64,000 bases of DNA, taken from the NCBI RefSeq assembly GCF_007830515.1, contig NZ_VLKT01000039.1, positions 1 through 64,000 of the forward strand, read 5' to 3'. Below the pieces are notes generated by a model. That model saw only the letters and a program-made list of their open reading frames with translations, had not been told where the DNA came from and made no database searches. The translations under genes were made by a program, and so were the position numbers. The DNA is from Mesorhizobium tianshanense (GTDB lineage: Bacteria > Pseudomonadota > Alphaproteobacteria > Rhizobiales > Rhizobiaceae). Below are positions 54,151 through 62,394 of this stretch, one piece after another (position 1 is the first letter of the stretch; each line of letters begins with the position of its first letter).

Positions 54151-54840
54151 ATGGTGGGAGTAGATGAATTGGCCGACGACACACTCAGGATCGAACGATC
54201 CACCAAGACGCTCAGAACACTGGCGCTGGAGCGCATGCGCGACGCGATCATGGGGTTTCACTTCCAACCCGGCGAAAGGTTGGTCGAACGGCCGCTTTGC
54301 GACCAGCTCGGCGTCAGTCGCTCGGTGGTGCGCGAAGTTCTGCGGCAGTTGGAGACCGAGGGCCTGGTCCAGATGATACCAGGTCACGGACCCGCCGTGG
54401 CCCGGCCAGATCTCAGCCGTACCGACGAGATTTATGAACTGCGCGCTCTGATGGAGGGCATTGCGGCGCGCGCCTGCGCGCTGACGGCGACGGCGGACCA
54501 GATCGTCGCGCTTGAGCGCGCGTTTGATGTACTGCTCACGGCGTGGGCCTCAGCCGATCCGATCGAGGTGATGCGGGCGACGACAAAATTCTATGAAGTG
54601 CTTTTCGATGCTGCCGACAAGCGTATCGCCTGGGAGATCGTCCAGGGTCTGAACGTCCGCATCAACCAACTGCGTTCCATGACCATCGCTTCGGTGAATC
54701 GGCGCGATGCCGCAATTGCCGAAATGACCGACATCATGAACGCGATCAAGTCGCGCAACGGCGATGAAGCCGAAGCCGCGGCCCGGCGGCATGTGGAGCA
54801 GGCATGGCGAATTGCGCAACAGACTCTTCGCGATAGCTGA
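54151..54840 (+). CDS. GntR-family (FadR/FCD) regulator of the oxygenase-transport operon
   Basis: This 229-residue regulator has an N-terminal winged helix (LALERMRDAIMGFHFQPGER then DQLGVSRSVVREVLRQLETE) and a helical FCD ligand domain (EIYELRALMEGIAARACALT). It is divergent from the AA_synth gene with a perfect dyad between them. The start at 54151 is inferred, since the first ATG (54085) lies within the operator; its ribosome site is weak. Confidence 0.9.
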   Translation: MVGVDELADDTLRIERSTKTLRTLALERMRDAIMGFHFQPGERLVERPLCDQLGVSRSVVREVLRQLETEGLVQMIPGHGPAVARPDLSRTDEIYELRALMEGIAARACALTATADQIVALERAFDVLLTAWASADPIEVMRATTKFYEVLFDAADKRIAWEIVQGLNVRINQLRSMTIASVNRRDAAIAEMTDIMNAIKSRNGDEAEAAARRHVEQAWRIAQQTLRDS

Positions 54841-54882
54841 AGTAAGGGATTGGCCTGCGCACCAGCGGCAGTGCTTTCGTCG

Positions 54883-55563
54883 CTACTTCAGCAGGTCGAT
54901 CAGCACCATGAAGGCGGCATCGATGTCGGCGCGGACCGCCGCCCGAACCGCTTCCGCATCCCGGTTGCGCAAGGCCGCAAACATCTCCTGATGGTGCTCG
55001 TTGGCGGTCGAGTAGTTGCCGGAATCGTGCAGCATGTTGAAATAAGGGCTGATTTGCAGCCACAGGTTCTCGATGATGTTGAGAATGTTCTCGGAGCCCG
55101 CCGCCCGGTAGATCGAGAAATGAAAGGCGTAGTTGGCGCGCAGGTAAGATTTGACGTCGCCGGCGGCATTGGCCTGTTGGAGCGCATCCAGATGCTGGCC
55201 GAGCTGCGCCATGCTTTTGTCGTCCATGCGTTCCGCGGCCCATGCCGCCGCGATCGCCTCGATCTCGAACCTGACATTCCTGAGATCGATGAGGCGCGCG
55301 CGGCTTAGTGCCGGGATGCCGATCGAGCGGCCCGAAACCACCATCAGCGCGTTCGCGGCCGTCAGCCGTCGCAGCGCCTCCCTGACCGGCATCGGGCTGA
55401 CGCCGAAAGCGTCGGCAAGGCTCTGCACGGTCACCATCTCGCCTGGCACGATGCTGCCGTCGAGGATCAGTTCGGTGACATGGCGATAGACCCTCTCCTG
55501 CAGGGTATCCCTGGACAGGGGAGTGATCTCGACACCCGGCCTCCTGAACGCTGCCCCAGCCAT
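54883..55563 (-). CDS. GntR-family (FCD) regulator of the sugar-acid operon
   Basis: This 226-residue regulator has the winged helix (LQERVYRHVTELILDGSIVP, FGVSPMPVREALRRLTAAN) and the FCD domain (RNVRFEIEAIAAAWAAERMD, NYAFHFSIYRAAGSENIL). ATG 55563 with gggaagg nine bases upstream is preferred over 55569. It is divergent from the sugar ABC operon at 55798 and convergent with the other GntR gene. A dyad TTGATC-N3-GATCAA in the gap may be its operator. Confidence 0.91.
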   Translation of the reverse strand: MAGAAFRRPGVEITPLSRDTLQERVYRHVTELILDGSIVPGEMVTVQSLADAFGVSPMPVREALRRLTAANALMVVSGRSIGIPALSRARLIDLRNVRFEIEAIAAAWAAERMDDKSMAQLGQHLDALQQANAAGDVKSYLRANYAFHFSIYRAAGSENILNIIENLWLQISPYFNMLHDSGNYSTANEHHQEMFAALRNRDAEAVRAAVRADIDAAFMVLIDLLK

Positions 55564-55691
55564 ATGCATTAACCTTCCCGCGCAAGGGCGACGCTGTCGC
55601 TGCATCCGGCGCCTGCACCCCGAATGCAAGGTTCGTATTGCCACGTCAAGCGCCAGCGCATCCCGGTTTTGATATTAAGCCATTCTTATCA

Positions 55692-55706
55692 TTGATCTTT
55701 GATCAA
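55692..55706. promoter_or_regulatory. dyad TTGATC-TTT-GATCAA, candidate GntR operator
   Basis: A 15-base dyad in the divergent region between the GntR gene and the sugar-binding protein gene. Its spacer differs from an FNR box (five bases between TTGAT and ATCAA, not four), so it is more likely bound by the adjacent GntR protein. Confidence 0.5.
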
Positions 55707-55797
55707 ATCATGATACGGTCGGCCACATCGAATGACAAGGGGCTGCGTTGGTGGCTCTTGGGAGGCGTTCGGTCGTCTGAATTGGGAGGAGTTTCGA

Positions 55798-56925
55798 ATG
55801 GGTATCGGATCGAAAGCCCGGCGGCTCGCGCTGCTGGCTGGCATGGTTGTTTGCGCTTGTGGGGTGTCCGCCGCCGAGGCGGCCGAAAAGCACAAGATCT
55901 TTCTGAGCATGAGCTTCATCGGCAACGACTGGCAGGCCGAGGCCGCAAACATGGTCAAGGCCATGGCCTCGCACAAGAGCATGGCCGACAAGGTCGATCT
56001 TCAGGTTCAGGTGGCGGGGCCGAATGCGCAGCGCCAGATCCAGCAGGTCAATGCGATGGTGCAGGCCGGAGCCGAAGCGATCGTGATCTTTCCGATCTCG
56101 CCGACTGCGCTCAACCAGGTGGTCAAGAATGCCTGCGCCAAGGGCGTCAAGGTATTCGCCTATGATGCCGAGATCACCGAGCCTTGCGCCTACAACGTCC
56201 ATATCGACCAGGAGGAGGCAGGACGGGTGACGGCCGAATGGCTGGTCAAGAAACTCGACGGCAAGGGCAACATCATCGCGGTGACCGGCGTCCCCGGCAC
56301 TTCGGTCGACGATTTGCGCACCAAGGCGGCCAAGGAGGTCTTGGCCAAATACCCCGATATCAAGATCGTCGGCGAGGCGGTTGGCATGTGGAGCCAGGCG
56401 GTGGCTCGTACCGAGCTCTCGAAGATCCTGGCGACGCGCAGCTGGGACGACATCGATGGGCTATGGATGCAGGTCGGCTGCTTCACCGCCAATTCGATGC
56501 AGCTCGAGGCCGGCAAGAAGACCAATGAACTCCTGCCTTGTGCCGGCGAGGGCGCCAATGGCGGCCGCATCCAGATGCTGCCGGAGGGCACCGAGGTCGA
56601 GGGCGCGGCCTCTCCCTATGCGCCGCTCGGCGCGCCGCGCATTTCCTACGCGTCACCGCCTTATTCCGGCGCACTCGCCCTCAAGCTCGCCGTCGAGGCT
56701 CTTGAAGGCAAGGATGTGCCTAAGAAAACGATCCTGCCGCTGCCGGTCGTCACCAACGAGACGATCAAGCTCTGCGACGAGGGCACCTGGGCGGAGATGA
56801 AGGCCGGCTGCAACGCCTTCAAGCCATCGCTGGTCTCCAATCCCGGCTGGTTCGCGTCGATTTTCTCCGACCAGACACCCGAGATCGGTCTTGCCGCCGC
56901 GCTTGTCGGCCAGCCCGAGGAGTGA
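55798..56925 (+). CDS. sugar-type ABC transporter periplasmic binding protein
   Basis: This 375-residue RbsB-like (peripla_BP_4) protein has a signal peptide (RLALLAGMVVCACGVSAAEA), then KIFLSMSFIGNDWQAEAAN, VNAMVQAGAEAIVIFPISPT, FAYDAEITEPCAYNVHIDQ and VTGVPGTSVDDLRTKAAKEV. It would bind a sugar or sugar acid. ATG 55798 follows gggaggag. A strong hairpin follows the stop. It heads the region 5 operon. Confidence 0.9.
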   Translation: MGIGSKARRLALLAGMVVCACGVSAAEAAEKHKIFLSMSFIGNDWQAEAANMVKAMASHKSMADKVDLQVQVAGPNAQRQIQQVNAMVQAGAEAIVIFPISPTALNQVVKNACAKGVKVFAYDAEITEPCAYNVHIDQEEAGRVTAEWLVKKLDGKGNIIAVTGVPGTSVDDLRTKAAKEVLAKYPDIKIVGEAVGMWSQAVARTELSKILATRSWDDIDGLWMQVGCFTANSMQLEAGKKTNELLPCAGEGANGGRIQMLPEGTEVEGAASPYAPLGAPRISYASPPYSGALALKLAVEALEGKDVPKKTILPLPVVTNETIKLCDEGTWAEMKAGCNAFKPSLVSNPGWFASIFSDQTPEIGLAAALVGQPEE

Positions 56926-56935
56926 GCTCTCCGAA

Positions 56936-56972
56936 GCGGCGCGTGGGGCATTTCAATCGCTCCATGCGCCGC
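56936..56972 (+). terminator. hairpin between the binding protein and ATPase genes
   Basis: GCGGCGCGTGG pairs with CCATGCGCCGC (ten of eleven, the other a G-T pair, 15-base loop). No T-run follows, so it fits partial termination or mRNA end protection as in the other two ABC operons. Confidence 0.6.
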
Positions 56973-57004
56973 CTTCATGAAAGGGCGGTCGGGAATCGGG
57001 AATT

Positions 57005-58546
57005 ATGAACGCAACAGCGCATTTGACTGCTGTCGGCATAGAGGGCGTCCGCAAGGCGTTCGGCGCCACAATCGCCCTCGACGGCGTTTCCTTCGAGATC
57101 GCATCGGGCAGCGTGCACGCCCTGCTCGGCGAGAACGGCGCCGGCAAGTCCACGCTGGTCAAGCTGCTCTCGGGACTGGTGCGGCCCGACGAGGGGCAAA
57201 TTACCATCCTGGGCCAACCGGCGCCGCTCGGCTCGCCGCGCGCCGCGCATGCCAAAGGCGTGCAGACAGCCTTCCAGGAAATGACCCTGGTCCGCGATCT
57301 CAGCGTTCTCGACAATATCCTGCTGCCCTACGCGCCTGTCGGTCCGATCGGCCTGATCAGGCAGTCCGCCGCGCGCAAGGCGGTCCGCAAGCACATTCTG
57401 GATCTCGGGCTCTCGGTCGATCTGGACGCCGAGGTGGCGACGCTCGATCTTGCCGTCCGGCAGAAGATCGAGATCGCGCGCGCCGTCTACCGCAAGCCGC
57501 GCATCCTCCTGCTCGACGAGCCGACTTCGACCTTGTCGGGCGGCGACGTCGAATGGCTGGGCGGTATCATCGCGCGGCTGAAGGCGGCCGGTACGACGGT
57601 GGTGTTCATTACCCATCGCATGCGCGAGGTGCGGGCCTTCTGCGACACGCTGACCATCCTCAGAAACGGCCGTCATATCGTCACCGCGCCGGTCGCCGAT
57701 GTCTCGGATGGAGAGGTGATCGAAAAGATCATCGGCCGCAGCATCGCCCAGACCTTTCCGCCGAAACCCGAAAGCGAGGCCGTCTTCGGTCCGCCGGTGC
57801 TCGGCGTGCGCGATCTCAAGGCCGGGAGAAAGCTAGACGGCGTCAGCTTCGACCTGCGCAAGGGCGAGATCCTCGGCATTGCGGGGCTTCAAGGCATGGG
57901 ACAGCTTGACCTGTTCTTCGCTTGCTTCGGCATGGCCGAGATCGAACGCGGCCATGTCGTGGTCGACGGCCGCAAGGTGTGGCTCGGCTCGCCGGCCGAT
58001 GCGCTCAAGCCCAATATGGCGATCGGGCTGGTGCCGGAGGACCGCAAGACCGAGGGCCTGTTCCTGAAACTCCCGGGCCGGCAGAACGCATCGCTGCCGG
58101 TCGTCGCGCGCTTCACGCGGTTTGGCCTGATCCGGGAGGACAAGGAAGCACGCGCCGTGCAATCCGCCTTTTCGACAGTCGAGGTCGACCGCCGCGCCAT
58201 GTGGACGAGGGCAGGGGCGTTTTCGGGCGGCAACCAGCAGAAGATCGCCATCGCGAAATGGCTGGTCGCCGAAAGCCGCATCCTGCTGCTCTTCGACCCT
58301 ACCCGCGGCATCGACGTCGGCACCAAGCACGAGCTCTATGTGATGATGCGCGACTATGTGGCGGCCGGCGGCTCGATCCTTCTGCATTCGACCGAAATTC
58401 CCGAACTCGTCCATCAATGCGACCGGGTGCTCGTCCTCTACGACGGCCGGTTGGTGGCGGAGCTTGCGGGCGAGGATATTTCCGAAAGTGCGATCATGAG
58501 GCCGGCGCTGGGCCATGGCGATGCGGTTCGAGAGGCGGCTGAATGA
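57005..58546 (+). CDS. sugar ABC transporter ATP-binding protein (RbsA/MglA-type, two domains)
   Basis: This 513-residue protein carries two ATPase domains. The first has Walker A LLGENGAGKSTLVKLLSGL, and RILLLDEPTSTLSGGDV is its Walker B region; its signature region reads LDLAVRQKIEIARAV. The second has the usual degenerate Walker A region GIAGLQGMGQLDLF and an intact signature FSGGNQQKIAIAKWL. It drives the double permease encoded by the next gene, whose start overlaps its stop by ATGA. Confidence 0.93.
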   Translation: MNATAHLTAVGIEGVRKAFGATIALDGVSFEIASGSVHALLGENGAGKSTLVKLLSGLVRPDEGQITILGQPAPLGSPRAAHAKGVQTAFQEMTLVRDLSVLDNILLPYAPVGPIGLIRQSAARKAVRKHILDLGLSVDLDAEVATLDLAVRQKIEIARAVYRKPRILLLDEPTSTLSGGDVEWLGGIIARLKAAGTTVVFITHRMREVRAFCDTLTILRNGRHIVTAPVADVSDGEVIEKIIGRSIAQTFPPKPESEAVFGPPVLGVRDLKAGRKLDGVSFDLRKGEILGIAGLQGMGQLDLFFACFGMAEIERGHVVVDGRKVWLGSPADALKPNMAIGLVPEDRKTEGLFLKLPGRQNASLPVVARFTRFGLIREDKEARAVQSAFSTVEVDRRAMWTRAGAFSGGNQQKIAIAKWLVAESRILLLFDPTRGIDVGTKHELYVMMRDYVAAGGSILLHSTEIPELVHQCDRVLVLYDGRLVAELAGEDISESAIMRPALGHGDAVREAAE

Positions 58547-60615
58547 GCGCGATCAGTTCCCCCGCCGGCGCGCCGGCCGGAACCTTGTCGCGGCTCCTGT
58601 CGCGGCACAGCGGTGCGATCATCGCCGCGGTCGTCTTCGCGGCGCTTTTGCTCGTCGTCGATCTGGTCAGCGCCGGGCGGCTCACCTATTTCGACATTTC
58701 GTTCCTCTCGAGCGGCGGCGCGACCTCGGCGCTGGCGGCAATCGGCCAGACCCTGGTCATCCTGTCCGGCGGCTTCGACCTGTCCGCCGGTGCGGTGATC
58801 TCGCTGGTCAACGTCGTCCTGGCGACGGGCATGGATCCGATGGCGACCGGTTCGAGCGTTGTCCTGTGGACGCTGCTGGGAATTGGCGTCGGCATGTCGG
58901 TCGGCGCCTTCAACGGCTTTTTCATCGCCGTCCTGCGCATGCAACCGATCGTCGTCACGCTGTCGACCATGTTCATCCTGCAAGGCATCACGTTGCTGGT
59001 CATGGACAAGCCGGGCGGCTTCGTCTCGCCCGATCTTGGCGCCTTCTATCTCGGCGATGCGGTCGAGGGCTGGCTGCCGATGCCGCTGGTGGTGATCGCC
59101 GTCGTCCTGCTCGCCTGGTTCTGGCTGAAGGGGACGCGCTTTGGGACGGCTCTCTATGCGGTCGGCAGCGATCCGGATGCGGCTGCCTCCGTCGGTGTGC
59201 GCGTCGTTCTCGTCCGCTTCCTCGTCTATGTCGTTGCCGGCGGCTGCTACGGGCTTGCGGGCGTCTTCATCAGCGCCCAGACCGGCAGCGGCGATCCGCT
59301 CGTCGGCAACCCGCTGCTGTTGTCGATGTTTGCGGCGGTCGTCGTCGGCGGCACGAGGCTGGGCGGCGGGCAGGGCGGGCCGGTCGGCACCGTGTTCGGC
59401 GCCTACATTCTGATGATGGTCGTCAACATCCTGCTCGTGCTCAACGTCTCGGCCTATTATTCGACCATCGCCGAGGGCACGATCCTGATCCTTGCGGTGC
59501 TTGCCGGCTCGCTGTCGCATGGCTCCGTTCTGGCTCGCCAGTTCCGCGCCGCGCGGGCGCGGCTGGCCGCGTGGCGCGCCGAAATGCTGCCGTCGCAGAT
59601 CGATCGCATCGACCGGCGGCTGAGGATCGCGCGGGACAGCGCCGGCGACCAGCCGGTGCCGCGACCGCCCTTCCACGTCCGCAATGCCGAGACGCTGCGC
59701 TATGCCGCGCCGGCCTATGTCTGCCTGGCCGTTGTCGTGATCGTCACCCAGATCTGGCTCGGACGCGCCGTCTTCAACATCACCTACTGGAATTCGCTAT
59801 TCGTGCTGTCGAGCTTCCTCGCCATCCTCGCACTGGGGCAAGGCAGCGTGATCCTCACCGGCGGGCTCGACCTGTCGGTGCCGTGGACGATCGGCCTTTC
59901 GGGCATCCTCCTTGCCGGCATGGTCAACGGGTCGGACGCGGCACTTGTCTATGCGCTGCCGGCGGTCCTGGTCATTGCCAGCCTCGTCGGGCTGGCGAAC
60001 GGCATCGGCATCGTCTTCCTCGGCATCTCGCCGATCGTGATGACGCTGGCCACCAACGGCATTCTGCAAGGCTTTGCCCTTCTCTATTCGCAGGGCACGC
60101 CGGCCGGCTTCTCCTCGCCGATGCTGCGCTGGTTCATGACCGGCAAGATATTTGCCATGACGCCGGTGGTGCTGTTCATGATCGCCTTTGTCGTCTTCGC
60201 CGTGCTGCTGCTCGGCCGCACCGCCTTCGGCCGCCGCGTCTACGGCATCGGCAACAGCCTGCGCGCGGCCCAGCTGTCCGGCATCGCCGTCGGGCGCACG
60301 CTGATCCTGGTCTACATACTGTCGGCAGTCTGCGCGGCGATCGTCGGCATCATGCTCACCGGCTTTTCGGGGCAGGCGAGCCTGGGCATGGGCGACGACT
60401 ATCTTTTGCCGTCGATCGCCGTTGTCGTGGTCGGCGGCGCGCTGATCACCGGCGGGCGCGGTCACTATCTCGGCATGCTCGGCGGCGTGCTGCTGCTCAC
60501 GGCGCTGCAGATGCTGCTGGCCGGCACCACGCTTCCCTATGCCACAAGGGCAATTCTTTATGGGCTGGTCGTTCTGGGCGCTGTCATGGCGTTGCGCGAA
60601 CGGCGGCTGCAATGA
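58543..60615 (+). CDS. double-length sugar ABC permease (two fused RbsC-like domains)
   Basis: This 690-residue permease is twice the usual length of about 320-340. Residues 1-325 form one RbsC-like domain (SGGFDLSAGAVISLVNVVLA, MQPIVVTLSTMFILQGITLL, GGTRLGGGQGGPVGTVFGAY). A charged cytoplasmic linker of about 50 residues follows (RAARARLAAWRAEM). The second domain has TGGLDLSVPWTIGLSGILLA, ISPIVMTLATNGILQGFALL and GGALITGGRGHYLGMLGGVL. The two halves likely form one heterodimer-like pore. ATGA overlap with the ATPase gene confirms the start. Confidence 0.91.
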   Translation: MSAISSPAGAPAGTLSRLLSRHSGAIIAAVVFAALLLVVDLVSAGRLTYFDISFLSSGGATSALAAIGQTLVILSGGFDLSAGAVISLVNVVLATGMDPMATGSSVVLWTLLGIGVGMSVGAFNGFFIAVLRMQPIVVTLSTMFILQGITLLVMDKPGGFVSPDLGAFYLGDAVEGWLPMPLVVIAVVLLAWFWLKGTRFGTALYAVGSDPDAAASVGVRVVLVRFLVYVVAGGCYGLAGVFISAQTGSGDPLVGNPLLLSMFAAVVVGGTRLGGGQGGPVGTVFGAYILMMVVNILLVLNVSAYYSTIAEGTILILAVLAGSLSHGSVLARQFRAARARLAAWRAEMLPSQIDRIDRRLRIARDSAGDQPVPRPPFHVRNAETLRYAAPAYVCLAVVVIVTQIWLGRAVFNITYWNSLFVLSSFLAILALGQGSVILTGGLDLSVPWTIGLSGILLAGMVNGSDAALVYALPAVLVIASLVGLANGIGIVFLGISPIVMTLATNGILQGFALLYSQGTPAGFSSPMLRWFMTGKIFAMTPVVLFMIAFVVFAVLLLGRTAFGRRVYGIGNSLRAAQLSGIAVGRTLILVYILSAVCAAIVGIMLTGFSGQASLGMGDDYLLPSIAVVVVGGALITGGRGHYLGMLGGVLLLTALQMLLAGTTLPYATRAILYGLVVLGAVMALRERRLQ

Positions 60616-60629
60616 GAAAGGACAGGACG

Positions 60630-61436
60630 ATGAGTAACGCGGCACCGTTATCGGCGGACGATTTTCTGACCGGGCTGAAGGGGCAGCGCGTCCTGGTGAC
60701 GGCGGGGGCCGGCGGCATCGGCTTGGCCATTGCCGACACGCTGTCGCGGCTCGGCGCGCGCATCGTCGTCTGCGACGTTTCCGACGAGGCGCTGGCCGCT
60801 GCGCCGGACAAGGTCGCGCTCGTCGCCGCGGTCAAGGCCGATGTCTCGCGCGAAGACGACGTCGACCGGCTGTTTGAGACCGTGAAGGAAAAGCTCGGCG
60901 GGCTCGACGCGCTGATCAACAATGCCGGCATCGCCGGGCCGACCGGTGGCGTCGACGAAATCGATCCGGCGGACTGGCGGCGCTGCATTGACGTCTGCCT
61001 GACCGGCCAGTTCCTCTGCGCCCGGCGCGCCGTGCCGCTGATCAAGGCGGCGGGCGGCGGTTCGATCGTCTCGATGTCGTCCGCGGCCGGTCGCCATGGC
61101 TACGCTTTCCGCACGCCCTATTCGGCGGCCAAGTTCGGCGTCATTGGTTTCACGCAAAGCCTCGCCAAGGAACTCGGGCCGCACGGCATAAGGGTCAACG
61201 CCATCCTGCCCGGCATCATCGAGGGACCGCGCATCGACAAGGTCATCGCCGATCGGGCCAAGCAGCTTGGCGTGTCGAACGAGGAGATGACGGAGCGCTA
61301 TCTCCAGAACATCTCGTTGCGCCGCATGACCAGCCCCTATGACGTCGCCTCGATGGTCGCCTTCCTGCTGTCCGACGCGGGCATCAACATTTCCGGCCAG
61401 TCGCTCGGCGTCGACGGCAATGTCGAAACGCTTTGA
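60630..61436 (+). CDS. short-chain dehydrogenase/reductase
   Basis: This 268-residue SDR has the cofactor motif VTAGAGGIGLAIADTLSRLG, NNAGIAGPTGG, the catalytic YSAAKFGVIGF (Tyr and Lys) with SMSSAAGRHG (Ser), and the terminal SGQSLGVDGNVETL. It would oxidise a hydroxyl of the imported sugar or its acid. The true start is ATG 60630 with agaaagga upstream; the 730 codons of open frame before it are a shadow of the permease. Confidence 0.92.
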   Translation: MSNAAPLSADDFLTGLKGQRVLVTAGAGGIGLAIADTLSRLGARIVVCDVSDEALAAAPDKVALVAAVKADVSREDDVDRLFETVKEKLGGLDALINNAGIAGPTGGVDEIDPADWRRCIDVCLTGQFLCARRAVPLIKAAGGGSIVSMSSAAGRHGYAFRTPYSAAKFGVIGFTQSLAKELGPHGIRVNAILPGIIEGPRIDKVIADRAKQLGVSNEEMTERYLQNISLRRMTSPYDVASMVAFLLSDAGINISGQSLGVDGNVETL

Positions 61437-61446
61437 GGAACGGACC

Positions 61447-62394
61447 ATGACCAAGGTAGCAATTGTCGGCAGCGGGTTCATCGGACGGGCCTGGGCGATC
61501 AGCTTCGCCCGCGCCGGCCATGATGTGCGGATGTGGGACCAGTCGCCGGCCGCGGCGGGCGGTGCGCACGATTACATCGCAGGCGTGCTGGGCGACCTCG
61601 CCGCGAACGATCTGCTGCGGGGACAGGCGATCGACGCCGTGCTTGGTCGCATCGCTGTCGTTGCGGAGCTGGAAGAAGCGCTGGCCGATGCGGCCCATAT
61701 CCAGGAGAACACGCCGGAAAATCTCGACGTGAAGCGCGAGGTGTTCTCTCTGATCGATGCACTGGCTGGTCCGCAAGCGGTGATCGCCAGTTCCACCTCG
61801 GCGTTGCTGCCGTCGAAATTCACCGACCATCTGCAAGGGCGGCACCGCTGCCTGGTCGTGCATCCGATCAATCCGCCCTATCTCATCCCGGCCGCGGAAG
61901 TCGTGCCGGCGCCATGGACCTCCACTGAGACGATCGAAAGGACCCGCGCCTTCCTGGTCGCTGCAGGTCATGCGCCGCTGGTGATGAAGCGCGAACTCGA
62001 CGGCTTCATCATGAACCGCCTGCAGGGCGCGCTGCTGGAGGAGGCCTTTCGCCTTGTCGCCGACGGCTATGCCAGCGTCGAGGATGTCGATATCGGCATC
62101 CGCGACGGGCTGGCGCTGCGTTGGTCGTTCATGGGTCCGTTCGAGACGATCGACCTCAATGCGCCGGGCGGCGTGCGCGACTATGTCGAGCGCTATCAGA
62201 CGATCTATTCGAACATTTTCCCGCAGATGCTGCGCCGCGTCGACTGGGCGGGCGAGGTCATGGCAACCGTCGAGGCCGACCGCCGCAAGCGGCTGCCGCG
62301 GGAAGAACTCGGCGAACGGCAGGTCTGGCGCGACCGCCGGCTGATGGCGCTGGCGGCGCACAAGAGAAAATCGGATCAGGAGTTCGGACAATGA
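61447..62394 (+). CDS. 3-hydroxyacyl-CoA-dehydrogenase-family enzyme (L-gulonate/L-carnitine dehydrogenase-like)
   Basis: This 315-residue enzyme has an N-terminal Rossmann domain VAIVGSGFIGRAWAISFARA, a middle segment IQENTPENLDVKREVFSLID with SSTSALLPSKF, and a C-terminal helical domain with GFIMNRLQGALLEEAFRLV. This subfamily oxidises 3-hydroxy acids such as L-gulonate (lambda-crystallin) or L-carnitine rather than acyl-CoAs. With a BKACE enzyme next, a 3-keto acid product is expected. Its stop overlaps the BKACE start. Confidence 0.9.
   Translation: MTKVAIVGSGFIGRAWAISFARAGHDVRMWDQSPAAAGGAHDYIAGVLGDLAANDLLRGQAIDAVLGRIAVVAELEEALADAAHIQENTPENLDVKREVFSLIDALAGPQAVIASSTSALLPSKFTDHLQGRHRCLVVHPINPPYLIPAAEVVPAPWTSTETIERTRAFLVAAGHAPLVMKRELDGFIMNRLQGALLEEAFRLVADGYASVEDVDIGIRDGLALRWSFMGPFETIDLNAPGGVRDYVERYQTIYSNIFPQMLRRVDWAGEVMATVEADRRKRLPREELGERQVWRDRRLMALAAHKRKSDQEFGQ

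Noticed and set aside
55692..55706. FNR/FixK box before the sugar ABC operon
   Set aside because: The spacer between TTGAT and ATCAA is five bases, while FNR-type sites require four.
58515..60629. First 700 codons of a 973-codon plus-strand frame
   Set aside because: Out-of-frame shadow of the permease gene; only its last 268 codons (60630-61436) are a real SDR gene.
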